DNA of 64,000 bases from Ostrinia nubilalis (GCF_963855985.1 NC_087095.1:3544001-3608000), one strand, 5' to 3'; counted from the stretch's first letter, positions 33,036 through 44,076 are shown. Notes: generated by a model from the letters alone, not told the origin. Made by a program: numbers and translations.

Positions 33036-33387
33036 TAATTAATTAGATAAACAATAGGCTAGCTTGCTGCTATTCGAATTAATGTTGTAAACATAGTTAG
33101 TTTAAGTTGGCGAGATGATTTAATGACACCCTCGTATCCATTCCATAATTTAATATGGCAAAAGAATTTAACAAAAGAGCCATTTGCGTTTAACTTTAAG
33201 CACTTTTAATAACTTCTCACTGCTTTATAAACTTTTGGCTGTCGGGTCAGGTCTAGCTGAAACTTATATTAAGTAGTTACAAAAACGCTTTAGGGCAAGA
33301 AAGTTTTTAACCACTTCTGACACGAACTAAGAAATGCAATTTAAAACTGAATGACTAGCTATTATACTGAGTAGTTAAATTAGTAAT

Positions 33388-33593
33388 TAAGGTTGAGTGA
33401 GTTGCACCATCTTACTTTAACTTTGACAAACGTCAAAAATCTGTCAATATTCATACAAAAAGCACCGGTTATTGTAATTGTTACGGTTAAAATAAGGTGG
33501 TGCAACTCAGCCTAAGAAACGTCAAAAATCTGTCAAACTCCATACAAAAAAAAACAGATTATCTTTAAAGTTAGGTGGTGCAACTTAGCTTTA
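33388..33593. mobile_element. Tourist-like MITE, copy 4, plus a partial tandem copy
   Basis: A full copy (33391-33512) lies between TAA duplications at 33388-33390 and 33513-33515. Directly adjoining it, 33516-33593 repeats the second half of the same element (ACGTCAAAAATCTGTCAAAC ... GGTGGTGCAACTTAGCT). The half copy lacks a left terminus. Confidence 0.85.
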
Positions 33594-34209
33594 GTCATTA
33601 ATGCACCACCACATTGTGCCACGAACAAAGCACCTAATTTTGTGTTCTAGGTAATTATTATGGTAATAACAATTGTCTAGGTCAAGTGGGACTAATTTGT
33701 GCTTTGAATAGGAAGTAGCTCGTAATTCAGGAATAGTACGACATGATTGGGACATAATTATAAAATCATAAGGTAATTATTATGGGTTGTACCTGAACTA
33801 TTGTGTGGTAAAGTAGAATCAAAAGCCGTATGATGTAGAAAAATGCTTGACATAATTAAACCTTAAAACCGGGATACATTCTGTATCATTATGGGACAAT
33901 ATTAATCATTATGAAACATCTTAAGCGGACGAATTAATACGACCTCCGTGTAGATTCCTAAACCAACTGAAAACTATTTCTTCGTTTCAACACTAGATTC
34001 TATACCTTTCTGGTGAGATAGACCAACTGAAAACAGTTTGAAACCTCACTATAAATTACTATGAGGCAATCAGCAGAAGATTTTCGTAGTGATTCTGGAC
34101 GATAAATTACTGAAGACCTCTGTGGGCGACAGACAATTTAATCAAATTTCCTAAGCGATAGCCTCTGAGTGACATTGAATGGTAAGACCTAAACGACTAA
34201 AATGTTTCT

Positions 34210-34334
34210 TTAGGCTGAGCTGCACCAACTTACTTTAACCGTAACTATGACAATAACCGGTGATTTTTGTATGGAGTTTGACAGATTTTTTAGGATTTGT
34301 TAAAGTTAAACTTAGGTGGTGCAACTCAGCCTTA
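34210..34334. mobile_element. Tourist-like MITE, copy 5
   Basis: TTA duplications at 34210-34212 and 34332-34334 flank GGCTGAGCTGCACC...GTGCAACTCAGCC. Confidence 0.85.
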
Positions 34335-34376
34335 GTGCTAAACTAACGAGATATCGAACTAGAGGACGTAATAGAA

Positions 34377-34621
34377 TCTATACTAATATATAAAGCTGAA
34401 GAGTTTGTTTGGTTGTTTGCCTGGACTCGCTAATCTCAGGAACTAGGTACTGGTCAGATTTGAAAAAATATTTTTGTGTTCGATAGTCTATTTAGGAAGG
34501 TTTTAAGCTATAGAACGTCACCCTGTAGCCAATAGGGGCGCAGCAGTAAAGAAAAATGTTACAAAAACGGGAAATGTTATTCAAACTATTTTCATACTTA
34601 CGAAGTCGCGGGCACAGCTAG
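34377..34621 (+). mobile_element. Helitron, GGGCACAGCTAG subfamily
   Basis: It starts A|TCTATACTAATATATAAAG and ends GTCGCGGGCACAGCTAG (CTAG at 34618-34621) followed by T. The body (GGACTCGCTAATCTCAGGAA, ACCCTGTAGCCAATAGGGG) is shared with 51019-51223. 245 bp, non-coding. Confidence 0.8.
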
Positions 34622-34878
34622 TAAACATACTCGTAAAACGCCCTAAGCAAGACCAGCCCCTGGAACTATGAAATTATATTTAAAGTCTCATTGACGTTAA
34701 AAGTATTACCTAATGTGAAGCTTTTATACTCGATCGATGGTTACACCATAGTTACACTCCCTTAGTGCGCTAAAAATAGAAGATAGTCACAATTTAGTCA
34801 CAAACTACAAAAACAAACCATGCTAATGTAAACAGGTCTGAGGCGACAAAATAAACAGGGCAAATTACGGCCGCCCGA

Positions 34879-34937
34879 TATAAAAGGTGGTAATAGTTTA
34901 CCCACCAAACGGCCGACATGGCCGCCATTCGCCCAAA
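34879..34937 (+). promoter_or_regulatory. Candidate TATA promoter and tiny first exon
   Basis: TATAAAAG at 34879-34886 is followed 32 bases later by ATGGCCGCCATTCGCCCAAA and a splice-donor-like GTGAGT at 34938. A strong TATA box with a very short first coding exon is the layout of insect cuticle-protein genes, but no second exon with a cuticle motif was found and the implied leader is very short. Low confidence. Confidence 0.2.
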
Positions 34938-35060
34938 GTGAGTTTAATTTCAACTAAACTTATTAATACCATAAAGTTCTGCGGTAAAACTGATTGCAGG
35001 GGCTTATGGTGTCAGTGGAGGTTCAGTTTTGGAACTACGTAGGCCCAATTTGCAATTTTT

Positions 35061-35396
35061 ATGTTAAGTCCTCTGACAACGGACATTGTGAACTTTATAG
35101 GGGGCTTTAGAAGTGTAGATATAATGTTACAATCATTGAGTTATAATGTACTACGTAGTAATATTACTTCAATGGTTCCAATGTTGTGCCCTGCGTGCCC
35201 AAACAACTGCACACAGGAAGATTTAATGAAGACAACGCTACTCTTGTGGCAGAGTTTTGGGCTGACACTGTGTAGGTTTCTTTTCGACACGACAAGAAGA
35301 AGAATGTTACATGAAATACCTACATCCATAGCCAGGGGTGGGCAGCTGCCCCTCAAGCTGGAATTCGCTTTGAAGGAGCTAAGTCAAACTATCTGA
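35061..35396 (+). CDS. 111-codon ORF of unknown nature
   Basis: An uninterrupted frame from ATG to TGA. It encodes two CPxC-like cysteines (MLCPACPNNC) and a basic patch (DTTRRRMLHE), but no domain I recognise. A poly-C run and a TAGGCCAAAAGCTAGGTACG stretch follow at 35411-35450 and look like the end of a hAT-like element. The ORF may therefore belong to a degraded transposon rather than a host gene. Codon use is only moderately different from the surroundings. Confidence 0.2.
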   Translation: MLSPLTTDIVNFIGGFRSVDIMLQSLSYNVLRSNITSMVPMLCPACPNNCTQEDLMKTTLLLWQSFGLTLCRFLFDTTRRRMLHEIPTSIARGGQLPLKLEFALKELSQTI

Positions 35397-35799
35397 CTCA
35401 AAAATCTGACTCCCCCCCCCCCCTAGGCCAAAAGCTAGGTACGCTCATGCCTGCACCCTTGAAATACTTAAGATACTGAGATTTAACCTGAATAAGATTT
35501 ATTTTTATTTCAAAGTGAGTGTGTCTAATTCAGTTAACGTTTGGAAACGTCTCGCAAATCCATAGAAACAATCTTAAACTTCGTAAATACGTTTCGGTAG
35601 TCTTCAACTCTAAACAGGATTATCCGTAACTGGAAGAGAGAAAGCACCGCTCTCAGTTCTTAACATCTTATGCTGCACTGCTTCCAAATGCTTGTTTGAG
35701 TTATTTTAACTTGCTAGATATACTTGAGAAAAGATTCAGTCAAGCTTTAGTTTTGGTAACTTGTTGAATGCAATTGAAACCAGATATTGGAAAGACGCG

Positions 35800-35893
35800 T
35801 ACACAGGACTAAGAACGGATTTTACGAAACTTAGGGGTGGCTAAGGGGCTAAAACGGGGTCCATGCGTATGAAGTCACGGGTGGCCGCTCGTA
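35800..35893 (+). mobile_element. Degraded Helitron 3' end
   Basis: GATTTTACGAAACTTAGGGG, GGGGTCCATGCGTATGAAGT and CACGGGTGGCCGCTCGTA correspond to the end of the 43270-43463 Helitron, with the terminal CTAG mutated to CTCG. Confidence 0.6.
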
Positions 35894-36554
35894 TACGTAT
35901 AATAAAATAAAATAGACAGCCATTTGTTAATAAAATTTGCTTAAAAAATAACTGACCTGGAAATAAAATCTAGAGGACAAATCAAAGCAAATCAAACAAA
36001 CCAGAAATTCGTTAGCCGCCCCCCACCTAGAGCGTGATTGGCGCGATGTTTAACAAAGTACTGTCCACACACGGCAAAAACGGCTAAATCGGCTCAATTT
36101 GTGAAATAAAAATGTAGGCAATCACCGGCCAGATTAATGTGGGGCAGCCCGCGTCGAATAAATAAGACCTGAAATATTGTATCGAACATTACGGGTGAAA
36201 AAGTGAGTCGTTTTCGACTTGGCTGCCGGTGACACCGAACTGTAATCTCAATGGGTTTGCACATAATAGGCTATTGTACAGTGCCGCACCGATCTTAATA
36301 AACGGAATCTTAAAGATAATCTTAATGGCTATATGGTAGAGGCAAATATGCGGAATAACTGTACAGTGATGAGATACTTATTAGATAACTATAGTGTCAT
36401 AATATATCTGGTGAATGCAGGTAATGACAATTCACTTCACATAAACTGCCTTGGAAGGGACTGTGTGTGTGTTTCATTTAACATGATGATCACGATTACT
36501 AAATGACAACGTACTCAGCCTCAGCTAATACTTGTTAAGTAAGTCTCGAAACGT
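35894..36554. other. Unannotated stretch
   Basis: No supported gene or mobile element. Slightly GC-richer around 36000-36240 without an open frame. Confidence 0.5.
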
Positions 36555-36690
36555 ATTACGTCATCATCATCATCATCATTTCAGCCATAGGACGTCCACT
36601 GCTGAACATAGGCCGCCCCCAGTGCTTTCCATGTTGATCGATTGGTAGCGGCCTGCGTCCAGCGCTTCCCTGCTACCTTTACGATGTCGT
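36555..36690 (-). mobile_element. RTE LINE 3' end with (ATC)n tail
   Basis: The (CAT)n run is followed by TTTCAGCCATAGGACGTCCA, CTGCTGAACATAGGCCGCCC, CCATGTTGATCGATTGGTAG and a WTDD-encoding antisense stretch ending at GATGTCGTCGGTC. A 5'-truncated minus-strand copy. Confidence 0.8.
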
Positions 36691-37689
36691 CGGTCGTATT
36701 ACGTATTTAGTTGATTAATAAGACATCTCAATTCGTTAGAAAAAAATTGATTTTTTTCCATTTTTGGATAGACATCGGAGGTTTAAACTCAATTAAAAGT
36801 GAAAATGAAATTTACCAACGTTGTTTGGTGTCATGGTGCCTAGCAAGTTTTCAGGTAGCCGTTTTAACAAGCTGTATCATAGTTTTTAGTGCTTGTGCAT
36901 TTAGAATAAAATGGATATTGGTGGATTAACGAGGTAAAGCTGTCACTTGCATACAGTCTATGTATAATATGTATGATATAAACTGGCCATATATCACAGT
37001 TTGTTAAAAATGGATGACGACAAAAATATTTCGAAGTGATTCTAATTCGTTGCGGGTACCATTTTAAATTCTACGAGTAAAATGTATCAAGATGAACACA
37101 GTAGCAAAAATGTGTGGTCTGTTGATAGCAAGTATAGCAGAAGCAAGTGGATAAAGAACTGTAGATAGCAAATTGAAGAAATGGAATTTTCGTTATACCA
37201 AGTTATAAATAGCAATCTTGTAGCAGATTCAAGAAATTGCTTATTTATTGCTTCAGCCCACACAAACTGAAAGAATTTACATGAAGAAATGAAAGCAAAG
37301 TTGACGACATTGTCTGTACAACTACAGACCCGTGCCAACGAAATGTCGATTTTTTTAATATCTTTTTTGAAACAGTACCTAGGAGGTTATACTGTTTTAG
37401 GTTCCATCCATTAAGTGTCTCAAAGATCTTTTGATAAATCACTACGGACGAAGAATTTTTTTTGTGTAATTTACTTTATTTGTATGCTTGCAATAATGTT
37501 CATTTCAATGGCTACGATTAAGCGAGTGTTTATTCGTATATTGTTACGTACCGATGTTACAATTTTGAGGCAATGTTCGCGTTCAATGAAAAATCGTCAA
37601 AGTGAGAATCTGCGGGCAAGCTCTCGCCCTTTTTTCTGCGGATTTGGATATTTGAGGGATGGTGGTGTGAACTATACGATGTACTTTAC
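36691..37689. other. Unannotated AT-rich gap
   Basis: Overlapping frames on both strands at 37087-37738 lack motifs. The end of the plus frame runs into the MITE at 37690. Confidence 0.45.
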
Positions 37690-37815
37690 TAAGGCTGAGT
37701 TGCACCACCTAACTTTGACCGTAACTATAACAGATTGACAGAGATTGACAGATTTTTGACGTTTGTCAAAGTTAAAGTAGTAAGTAAGTAAGTGAGATGG
37801 TGCAACCCAGCCTAA
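37690..37815. mobile_element. Tourist-like MITE, copy 6
   Basis: TAA duplications at 37690-37692 and 37813-37815 flank GGCTGAGTTGCACCACC...GTGCAACCCAGCC. An internal ATTGACAGAGATTGACAG duplication and a GTAAGTAAGTAAGT expansion distinguish this copy. Confidence 0.85.
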
Positions 37816-37916
37816 ATGTGGATGGTATGGCACAGCCACCTGACGCAGGTTTGGATACCGAGTAGAGAGGACGTCATAGACGCCATTATTCTTTATGCCT
37901 GTCTGTCACAGTGCAA

Positions 37917-38100
37917 TTTTTTTTTAAGATTATTGGCAATTTATATTGCCCAAATTACTAATAGTCCCATTAGCCCCTCGTGTTAAACTAAATGAGCTTG
38001 TGTTACGCGTGGGCTCACCACAATAGTCAAGCGGCGGTGGGATTCGAACCCGCGTTCCTCGGATCTCGAGTCGGCCACTCCAACCCCTTCACCGTTTGTA
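37917..38100 (-). mobile_element. tRNA-derived SINE, minus strand
   Basis: On the minus strand the head reads GGTGAAGGGGTTGGAGTGGC, then a perfect Pol III B-box (GGTTCGAATCC) preceded by an A-box-like TGGCCGACTCG. The body (CACCGCCGCTTGACTATTGTG, AGCCCACGCGTAACACAAGC) follows, ending in an A-run (plus-strand T-run at about 37918). It is not a tRNA gene because no cloverleaf closes around the boxes. Confidence 0.65.
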
Positions 38101-39005
38101 ATGCGATAAACAATTTGGCTTTCACATCCAGAACCATTCGTTCGTAAAGCATGAGGTATAAGATATTGGCTGTGAAAAATTATAATTCTATGTTAGGATA
38201 CGACAAAAACTGATTGGTAAATTCGATGGGGAAAAATCTGACTGGTTGTAATGTGACAGGATTCACATAATAATATTGAATATTTTATATATTAATAGTA
38301 GTCGTAGTTATGTAGTGCTATTATTATTTACAATGATAATCAGACATTTATTATTTTCGTTGGGGGTGTATCATTTTTCAAACAAAACCATTCCAGTGGC
38401 AGCCTATTTCATCAATAAACATAGCTTTGGAGTCGAAGCGTTCTCATGTTTTATTCTATAGAATCAGTCTGAGGCTTTGCGAGGTCGTTGGGAAATACAA
38501 GAAAAGGAATGGTAAAATCATTGTGGATCAAGTAAAAAATTGTAAACATTCCAGTTACAAAGAGAAATCGTAGGAAAATCTCCACCGCAACGTGTCACCG
38601 TGACAGTACTGCAACAACATTTACAGACATATAAATTCACCATAGCCTGAATTTTCTCAACTTTAAGTTCAATGTTATTTTTGCCACGGATCTCCGATTC
38701 CTAAACGGATCTCCTAACTGTTTGGTTTGGACCCCAATAGTCTAGGTCTGATAGCATATCAGACTGTACATTTTTGTTGCAAAATACACCTCTATTACCA
38801 CTATATAAGACGCCACAGTGACGCTCAATGTGCCGTCATTTATAGTACATAGTAAGGGACGATTGCCCACGATGCGATTAGTGGTCCAGACAGAAACCAC
38901 TTGCCTCGTTAGTGTGCTAAATACTCGCACAGCGTCCAATACTTAATGGTTCGGTTAAGTCAAGTTAGGGACAGTTCGGTCTGAATATGACCCTAAATGT
39001 AATGG
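38101..39005. other. Unannotated stretch
   Basis: No supported gene or element. Confidence 0.5.
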
Positions 39006-39267
39006 GTAGTTAGCAGTGGTGTAGCTAGGTAACCTAGGGCCCCACTGCAATCTAAACTGGTTAGGTTTTATTAAATTTATTGACATTAAGCTTACTGACT
39101 CCTGATACAGCCTTCGAATTTCTCTCTATTAATTTTGAACATTGGAGAAATTTTCAAAGTTCTGTTCAATTGAGGTTTTCTGGTAAGGATTCAGGGGCCC
39201 CCTGAGCTTGGGGGCCCCGGGGCACTGCCCCGCCTTGCCCCTTAGTAACTACGTCCCTGGTAGTTAG
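39006..39267. mobile_element. hAT-type MITE with 8-bp TSD
   Basis: The element at 39014-39259 (246 bp) begins CAGTGGTGTAGCTAGG and ends CTTAGTAACTACGTCCCTG, an imperfect inverse. It is flanked by identical 8-bp repeats GTAGTTAG (39006-39013 and 39260-39267). The CAG...CTG ends and 8-bp duplication are characteristic of hAT. The interior has GGGGCCCC blocks and no coding capacity. Confidence 0.85.
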
Positions 39268-39576
39268 GTCTTCGTGTTAAATGTAATTAACATGTGAATG
39301 ATGAGGGAACAGGCGTTATGTAATTGGGTGGTTGACAGCATAAACCCAAGATTTCAAGGCACGTCTCTATTTATATTTCGTAGCAGAATAGACCTAGTTA
39401 ATATTAGGTGTAAGTTTAGATTTAAGTATACTAGTGGGTCGATCGAGTTGGCAGAATAGTGACGTCAAATCCATACAAAACCTGTGAGACGACAACACAT
39501 CAAGCTAAAATTGGCATCTGGTAGTTGTATATTGATAAGTGCGATTCATGATTTAGAAGCAAAAATGTATTCGTTT

Positions 39577-41351
39577 TCAGCCAAATGACGTCCACTGCTG
39601 GACAAAGGCCTCCCCCAAGGTTTTCCACAATGAACGGTCCTGCGCTGCCCGCATCCAGGCTCTTCCCGCGACCTTCACCAGATCGTCGGTCCACCTAGTA
39701 GGAGGCCTGCCCACGCTACGTCTTCCAGCCCGTGGTCGCCACTCGAGAACTTTCCTGCCCCAAAGGCCATCGTCTCTACGAGCTATGTGCCCCGCCCACT
39801 GCCACTTGATTTTAGCAATTCTGCGAGCTATGTCGGTTACTTTGGTTCTCCTGCGGATCTCCTCATTTCTGATTCGATCACGCAGGGAAACTCCGAGCAT
39901 AGCCCGCTCCATCGCCCTTTGGGTGACCTTGAGCCTTCTTATGAGGCCCATAGTAAGCGACCACGTCTCAGCTCCGTATACCATCACTGGCAACACACAT
40001 TGGTCGAATACTTTCGACTTGAGACACTGCGGTATTTCGGACGTGAGTATATGACGAAGCTTCCCGAACGCTGCCCATCCGAGTTGGATTCGACGATTGA
40101 CCTCTTTCTCGAAGTTGGATCTACCTAACTGGACTGTTTGTCCCAGGTATACATAATTGTCAACAACTTCGAGTGTAGAGTCTCCAACCTTCAGAGGAGT
40201 GGGTGCAACACGGACATTAGACATGATTTTTGTCTTGTCCATGTTCATTCTGAGGCCCACTTGTTGAGAGGCTCTACTGAGGCCATCGAGCATTGTACCT
40301 AGATCCTTCAAGGTCTCAGCCATGACTACGATATCGTCCGCGAATCGAAGGTGGGTGATGTACTCGCCGTTGATATTTATGCCAAATCCGTTCCAGTCCA
40401 GAAGCTTGAAGACATCTTCCAGGGCGGTGGTAAACAGTTTTGGAGATATAACGTCTCCCTGTCTTACCCCTCGCTGCAACTGGATAGGTTTCGAGTCCCG
40501 ATCCTGGAGGCGGACCGACATTGTGGCGTTTTTGTACAAACCCCTCAACACTTCGATATATCGATAGTCAATTTGGCACCTTTGGAGAGACTGTAGCACT
40601 GCCCAGGTCTCGACCGAATCGAAGGCTTTCTCATAATCCACAAACGCCAGGCAAAGTGGTTGATTATACTCCTCGGTCTTCTGTATAATCTGCCTTAGCG
40701 TATGTATGTGGTCTATGGTACTAAAGCCTTTTCGGAAACCGGCTTGTTCGGGAGGCTGGAAGTCGTCGAGCCTGCGAGCGAGACGATTCGTAATGACTCT
40801 TGAAAACAGCTTGTAGACATGGCTCAGAAGTGAGATGGGTCTAAAATTCTTCAACAAGGTTTTGTCACCTTTTTTGAAGAAGAGTACCACCACACTTCTG
40901 TGCCATGTCGTAGGCGTTTTTCCTTCGAGGATGACGGAATTGAACAGCTTCTGAAGAGCCCTTAGTACCGGCGTTCCGCCTGCCTTCAAAAGCTCAGCCG
41001 TAATTCCATCATCACCCGGTGCCTTGTTGTTCTTCAGCTGTTTGAGAGCCATTCTAATCTCGTACAGACTGACGTCCGGGATATCTTCGGTATAGTGTCG
41101 GGTCAGTCTAGCTCTTGGGTCTTCGGCTAGATTTGTGACAGGTGCGCGTACACTCGTGTATAATTGTCCGTAGAACTTCTCGACCTCTTCCAATATCTCC
41201 GGCCCCGACGAAATGGCTCTGCCATCCTCTGTCTTCAGCTTGGTCAGTTGACTTTGCCCAACAGACAAATCTCTTGCGAACACTTTAGAGCCCTTGTTTC
41301 GCTCCATCGCCTCTTTAATACGGTCTGTATTAAATTGGCGTAGGTCGCGAG
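39577..41351 (-). CDS. RTE-type LINE reverse transcriptase (5' part missing)
   Basis: The frame encodes the reverse transcriptase that copies LINE RNA at the chromosomal nick. Numbering from the internal Met at 41307 (576 residues to the stop), I see NNKAPGDDGITAELLK at about 93-108, motif A AFVDYEKAFDSV at about 221, motif B QRGVRQGDVISP at about 278 and the catalytic FADD at about 322-325. The C-terminal region contains IAKIKWQWAGHIARR and PPTRWTDDLVKVAG. Upstream of this Met the frame continues to the inversion junction near 41351 (RDLRQFNTDRIKEA), which is also present on the plus strand near 42169. The stop (TGA at 39577-39579) lies 5 bases before the 3' end, so the element has practically no 3' UTR. 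All core motifs are intact. The N-terminal endonuclease is lost from this reading direction. Family: RTE clade, from motif style and tail. Confidence 0.92.
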
Positions 41352-41353
41352 AG

Positions 41354-42223
41354 TGTTTCGGCGAGGGTAGTGTACCTGATACTCAGAATCACCAAACGGT
41401 ATTCGCTGAAGGTCATACAGGTATACGCACCGACCACGGAACACCCCGACGACGAAGTGGAGACCATGTATGAGGATATTTCCAGAGCCATACATAGCTC
41501 CCGGTCCCATTTTACCGTTGTGATGGGGGACTTCAACGCGAAGCTGGGTAAACGAAGCGATAATGAGCCGAAAGTGGGGCAATTTGGGTACGGAGAGAGG
41601 AACGCACGTGGCCAACTGCTGGCTGGCTTTATGGAGAAGGAGGACCTCTTTATGATGAACTCCTTTTTCAGAAAGCCAAAACAGCGAAAGTGGACATGGC
41701 TGCATCCCAATGGCGTTACAAAAAATGAGATAGACTTCATCTTGTCGACGAAGAAGCATATATTCAATGATGTCTCTGTGATCAATTCGGTCAAAACAGG
41801 AAGCGATCACCGAATGGTAAGAGGCACATTGAATATCAGACCCAAGCTCGAGAGATGTCGACTGATGAAGTCTACGCTCCGTCCAGCGCCCATCCAACTC
41901 CAAAACCCCAAAAGCTTTCAGCTCGAGTTGCAAAATCGTTTCGAATGCCTAGGAGACTGCCAAAATGTGGACGAATACAATGACAGGTTCGTGGAAATTG
42001 TCCAAACGACTGGGTCTAAGTTCTTTAAAGCCCGTCGTTCAAAAGGAACCAAAAAGATCTCTGACCTCACCAATCAACTCATGGAAGAGAGACGGAACTT
42101 GGTTCTGCAGTACTCTGAAGATGCTGCTCAGTATCGGTGCCTTAACAGACAGATCTCCAAGTCTTTGACTCGCGACCTACGCCAATTTAATACAGACCGT
42201 ATTAAAGAGGCGATTGAGCGAAA
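41354..42223 (+). CDS. RTE-type LINE endonuclease domain, inverted segment
   Basis: This encodes most of an apurinic/apyrimidinic-type endonuclease, the enzyme that nicks target DNA during LINE insertion. With the first residue of the open frame at 41370, catalytic segments are MGDFNAKLG at about 52-60, KNEIDFIL at about 118-125 and GSDHRMV at about 144-150. The N-terminal catalytic asparagine and glutamate motifs are missing because the segment starts inside the domain; in-frame codons extend to about 41358. After the endonuclease comes the linker towards the reverse transcriptase (SRDLRQFNTDRIKEAIERN), which duplicates the start of the minus-strand frame. Beyond 42223 the open frame runs into the TSD and host DNA until a chance stop at 42249. 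Confidence 0.9.
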
Positions 42224-42235
42224 CAAAAATGTATT

Positions 42236-43269
42236 GTCTCATAATAAATAATATGCTGTAAGTTGTACGTACATACCTACATTATCACTTTCGTTAGAAG
42301 GGATATATTAAGATTTTAGAGTAATTTCCCAGGATAACTTTTGCTTTAGTTAGACGTTGAGCCTAAAATATCTCTCACTTTAGAGTTCGTTCGGGAATGC
42401 TGGGTGTAAAACCAACTGCTGAGTAATTTGGGATTATGATAATGAAATTCGGGAATTCCCCGATTAATAGAATTGAAATAACAGTTATGTTGTCCATCGA
42501 TCTCAGTTGGGAGGATTTGTAACTTTGAATTAAATTATTAGGTAGCTCAGGAATATTTTAGGAATTTCATTTCGTTGGTTGAAGGGCCAGTTTTTACAAA
42601 GCAGCTTTGAATGAGTTTATTATTACAACGGATTACATTGGAATTTTTATTCAAGACTTTTCCTTAGGAATTCATGTATTTAAGCTTTATCCAATATACC
42701 TACCATCAATTTAATAGATAGATGGCGTGTATTCACTATGTATTTAAATTACAGAAAGTTAAAGGGCGTATTATGAAAGATTATCCCTTTGTCACCGACA
42801 AGCCTCTAAACCTTTTCTTAATATGTAGGTAGACCCTAAACTAAGTGGTCCCCAAATCGGATACAAGTTTACGTAAATTCAATTTCACTACGTGTTACCC
42901 AATTATGAAACACGTAAGTGAATGACAGTTAATATCAATTAATTGACCCGTAACCGAACAAACGTGCCCCTAAACATAGGGGTACTATGTAAGCATTAAT
43001 AGGTACCTACCTAATACTGTTAGTAGGGACCTGGATCTCCTTGGTCCAACTAATAAATGTGTTAGTACTCAAACTTGTAGGGATAAGGTGAATTATTGTG
43101 ACAATAATCAATTAGTGAATAGAGATTGTCTTTTGTTTGTTTAGTTCTTATGTCCGATTGCCCGTTTAGTTATTTTTGCATTATGTAAAAATGTTGTTGT
43201 GCCAAAATTGTAATGTTATTGTTTTTTCTCTGTAGCTGTGCCTTAAATGAAATAAAATCTAACTACATA
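42236..43269. other. Unannotated AT-rich gap
   Basis: No supported gene or element; a LINE-like AATAAAATCTAACTAC tail precedes the Helitron at 43270. Confidence 0.5.
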
Positions 43270-43463
43270 TCTATAAAAAGCGAAAGGTCACTGACTCACT
43301 CCCTCATCACGAAATCTCAGTAACTACAAGTGCTAGGTGTCTGAAATTTTGTATGGGGGTTCCTTTTAGAACTTAGGTGCTCACTAAGACGGGATTTTAC
43401 AAAATTCAACCCCCAAGGGGGTAAAACGTGGTCTACGCGCACGAAGTCGCGGGCGGCCGCTAG
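43270..43463 (+). mobile_element. Complete short Helitron, GGCCGCTAG subfamily
   Basis: It starts A|TCTATAAAAAGCGAAAGG and ends GTCGCGGGCGGCCGCTAG (CTAG at 43460-43463) followed by T. It is 194 bp and non-coding, the best-preserved member of this subfamily in the window. Confidence 0.85.
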
Positions 43464-44076
43464 TAAAGTAAATAAATAAAATACATTCGTGAGCCTTTAT
43501 TAGCTTTACCTTGTAAATTGTGAGATAGTAATCAAGAGAAAATCATAGTTTTTAAAACTTAACTCATTTCGTCTGAAAATCAATCTAATATAAGTATTTC
43601 AGAATATTTAGGCAATTTTGTTTGTGTTAAGCTAATACATTATATTGAGTGTTGTTTCACTGCGGTGAGCGACCCAAGTTGAGCCACCAAGGTGTCAGAC
43701 TGTTGCCAAACAATTAATGGTTATTTGTTGTTGGATTGGAGTTAAATGAATTCGGTCTGAACTAAATGGCTGAACTGAACGCTGAGCCACGCGAGTTGTT
43801 TATTGCTTTGAAGTTCGGCATGACCGTTTTATTGACTTGCTAAGACGATGTTAATAAATTAATCTCTTTAGTAATGCGAGACCAAATAACAAACTTGGAT
43901 GGCCATTGACATTGAGATACCTAAGCTAAATAAATAAAAGTTCTCATTCGATGAAAAGGTGTCCATAAAAATGAGGCAAGATTGTCAAAAGTACGCTGAA
44001 ACCTGCACCTTCTGAAGCTGCTGTAGGTAAATTTTATTTTCAGGATATTGCATAATATTTTACATTATATGTGTAG
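43464..44076. other. Unannotated stretch
   Basis: No supported gene or element. Confidence 0.5.

Larger units (their letters stand above)
39560..42235 (-). mobile_element. RTE-type LINE with 5' inversion, 12-bp TSD
   Basis: Identical 12-bp direct repeats (CAAAAATGTATT) at 39560-39571 and 42224-42235 delimit one insertion. The 3' segment (39572 to about 41352) lies on the minus strand and encodes the reverse transcriptase. The upstream segment (about 41353-42223) is flipped onto the plus strand and encodes the endonuclease. The two segments share about 55 bp (41290-41350 antisense and 42169-42223 sense). The 5' terminal part of the element is missing. The 3' end is the ORF stop plus a few bases, without poly(A). 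Both frames are open over their length, so the insertion is young, but the inversion makes it incapable of producing its protein. Confidence 0.95.

Noticed and set aside
38040..38080. Possible tRNA gene on the minus strand
   Set aside because: A B-box is present, but the acceptor and anticodon stems do not close and a poly(A)-like tail follows; a tRNA-derived SINE explains it better.
39785..40596. Several plus-strand ORFs of 80-113 codons
   Set aside because: Shadows of the reverse transcriptase on the minus strand.
41244..41933. 229-aa and 154-aa minus-strand ORFs over the endonuclease region
   Set aside because: They are antisense shadows of the inverted endonuclease segment.
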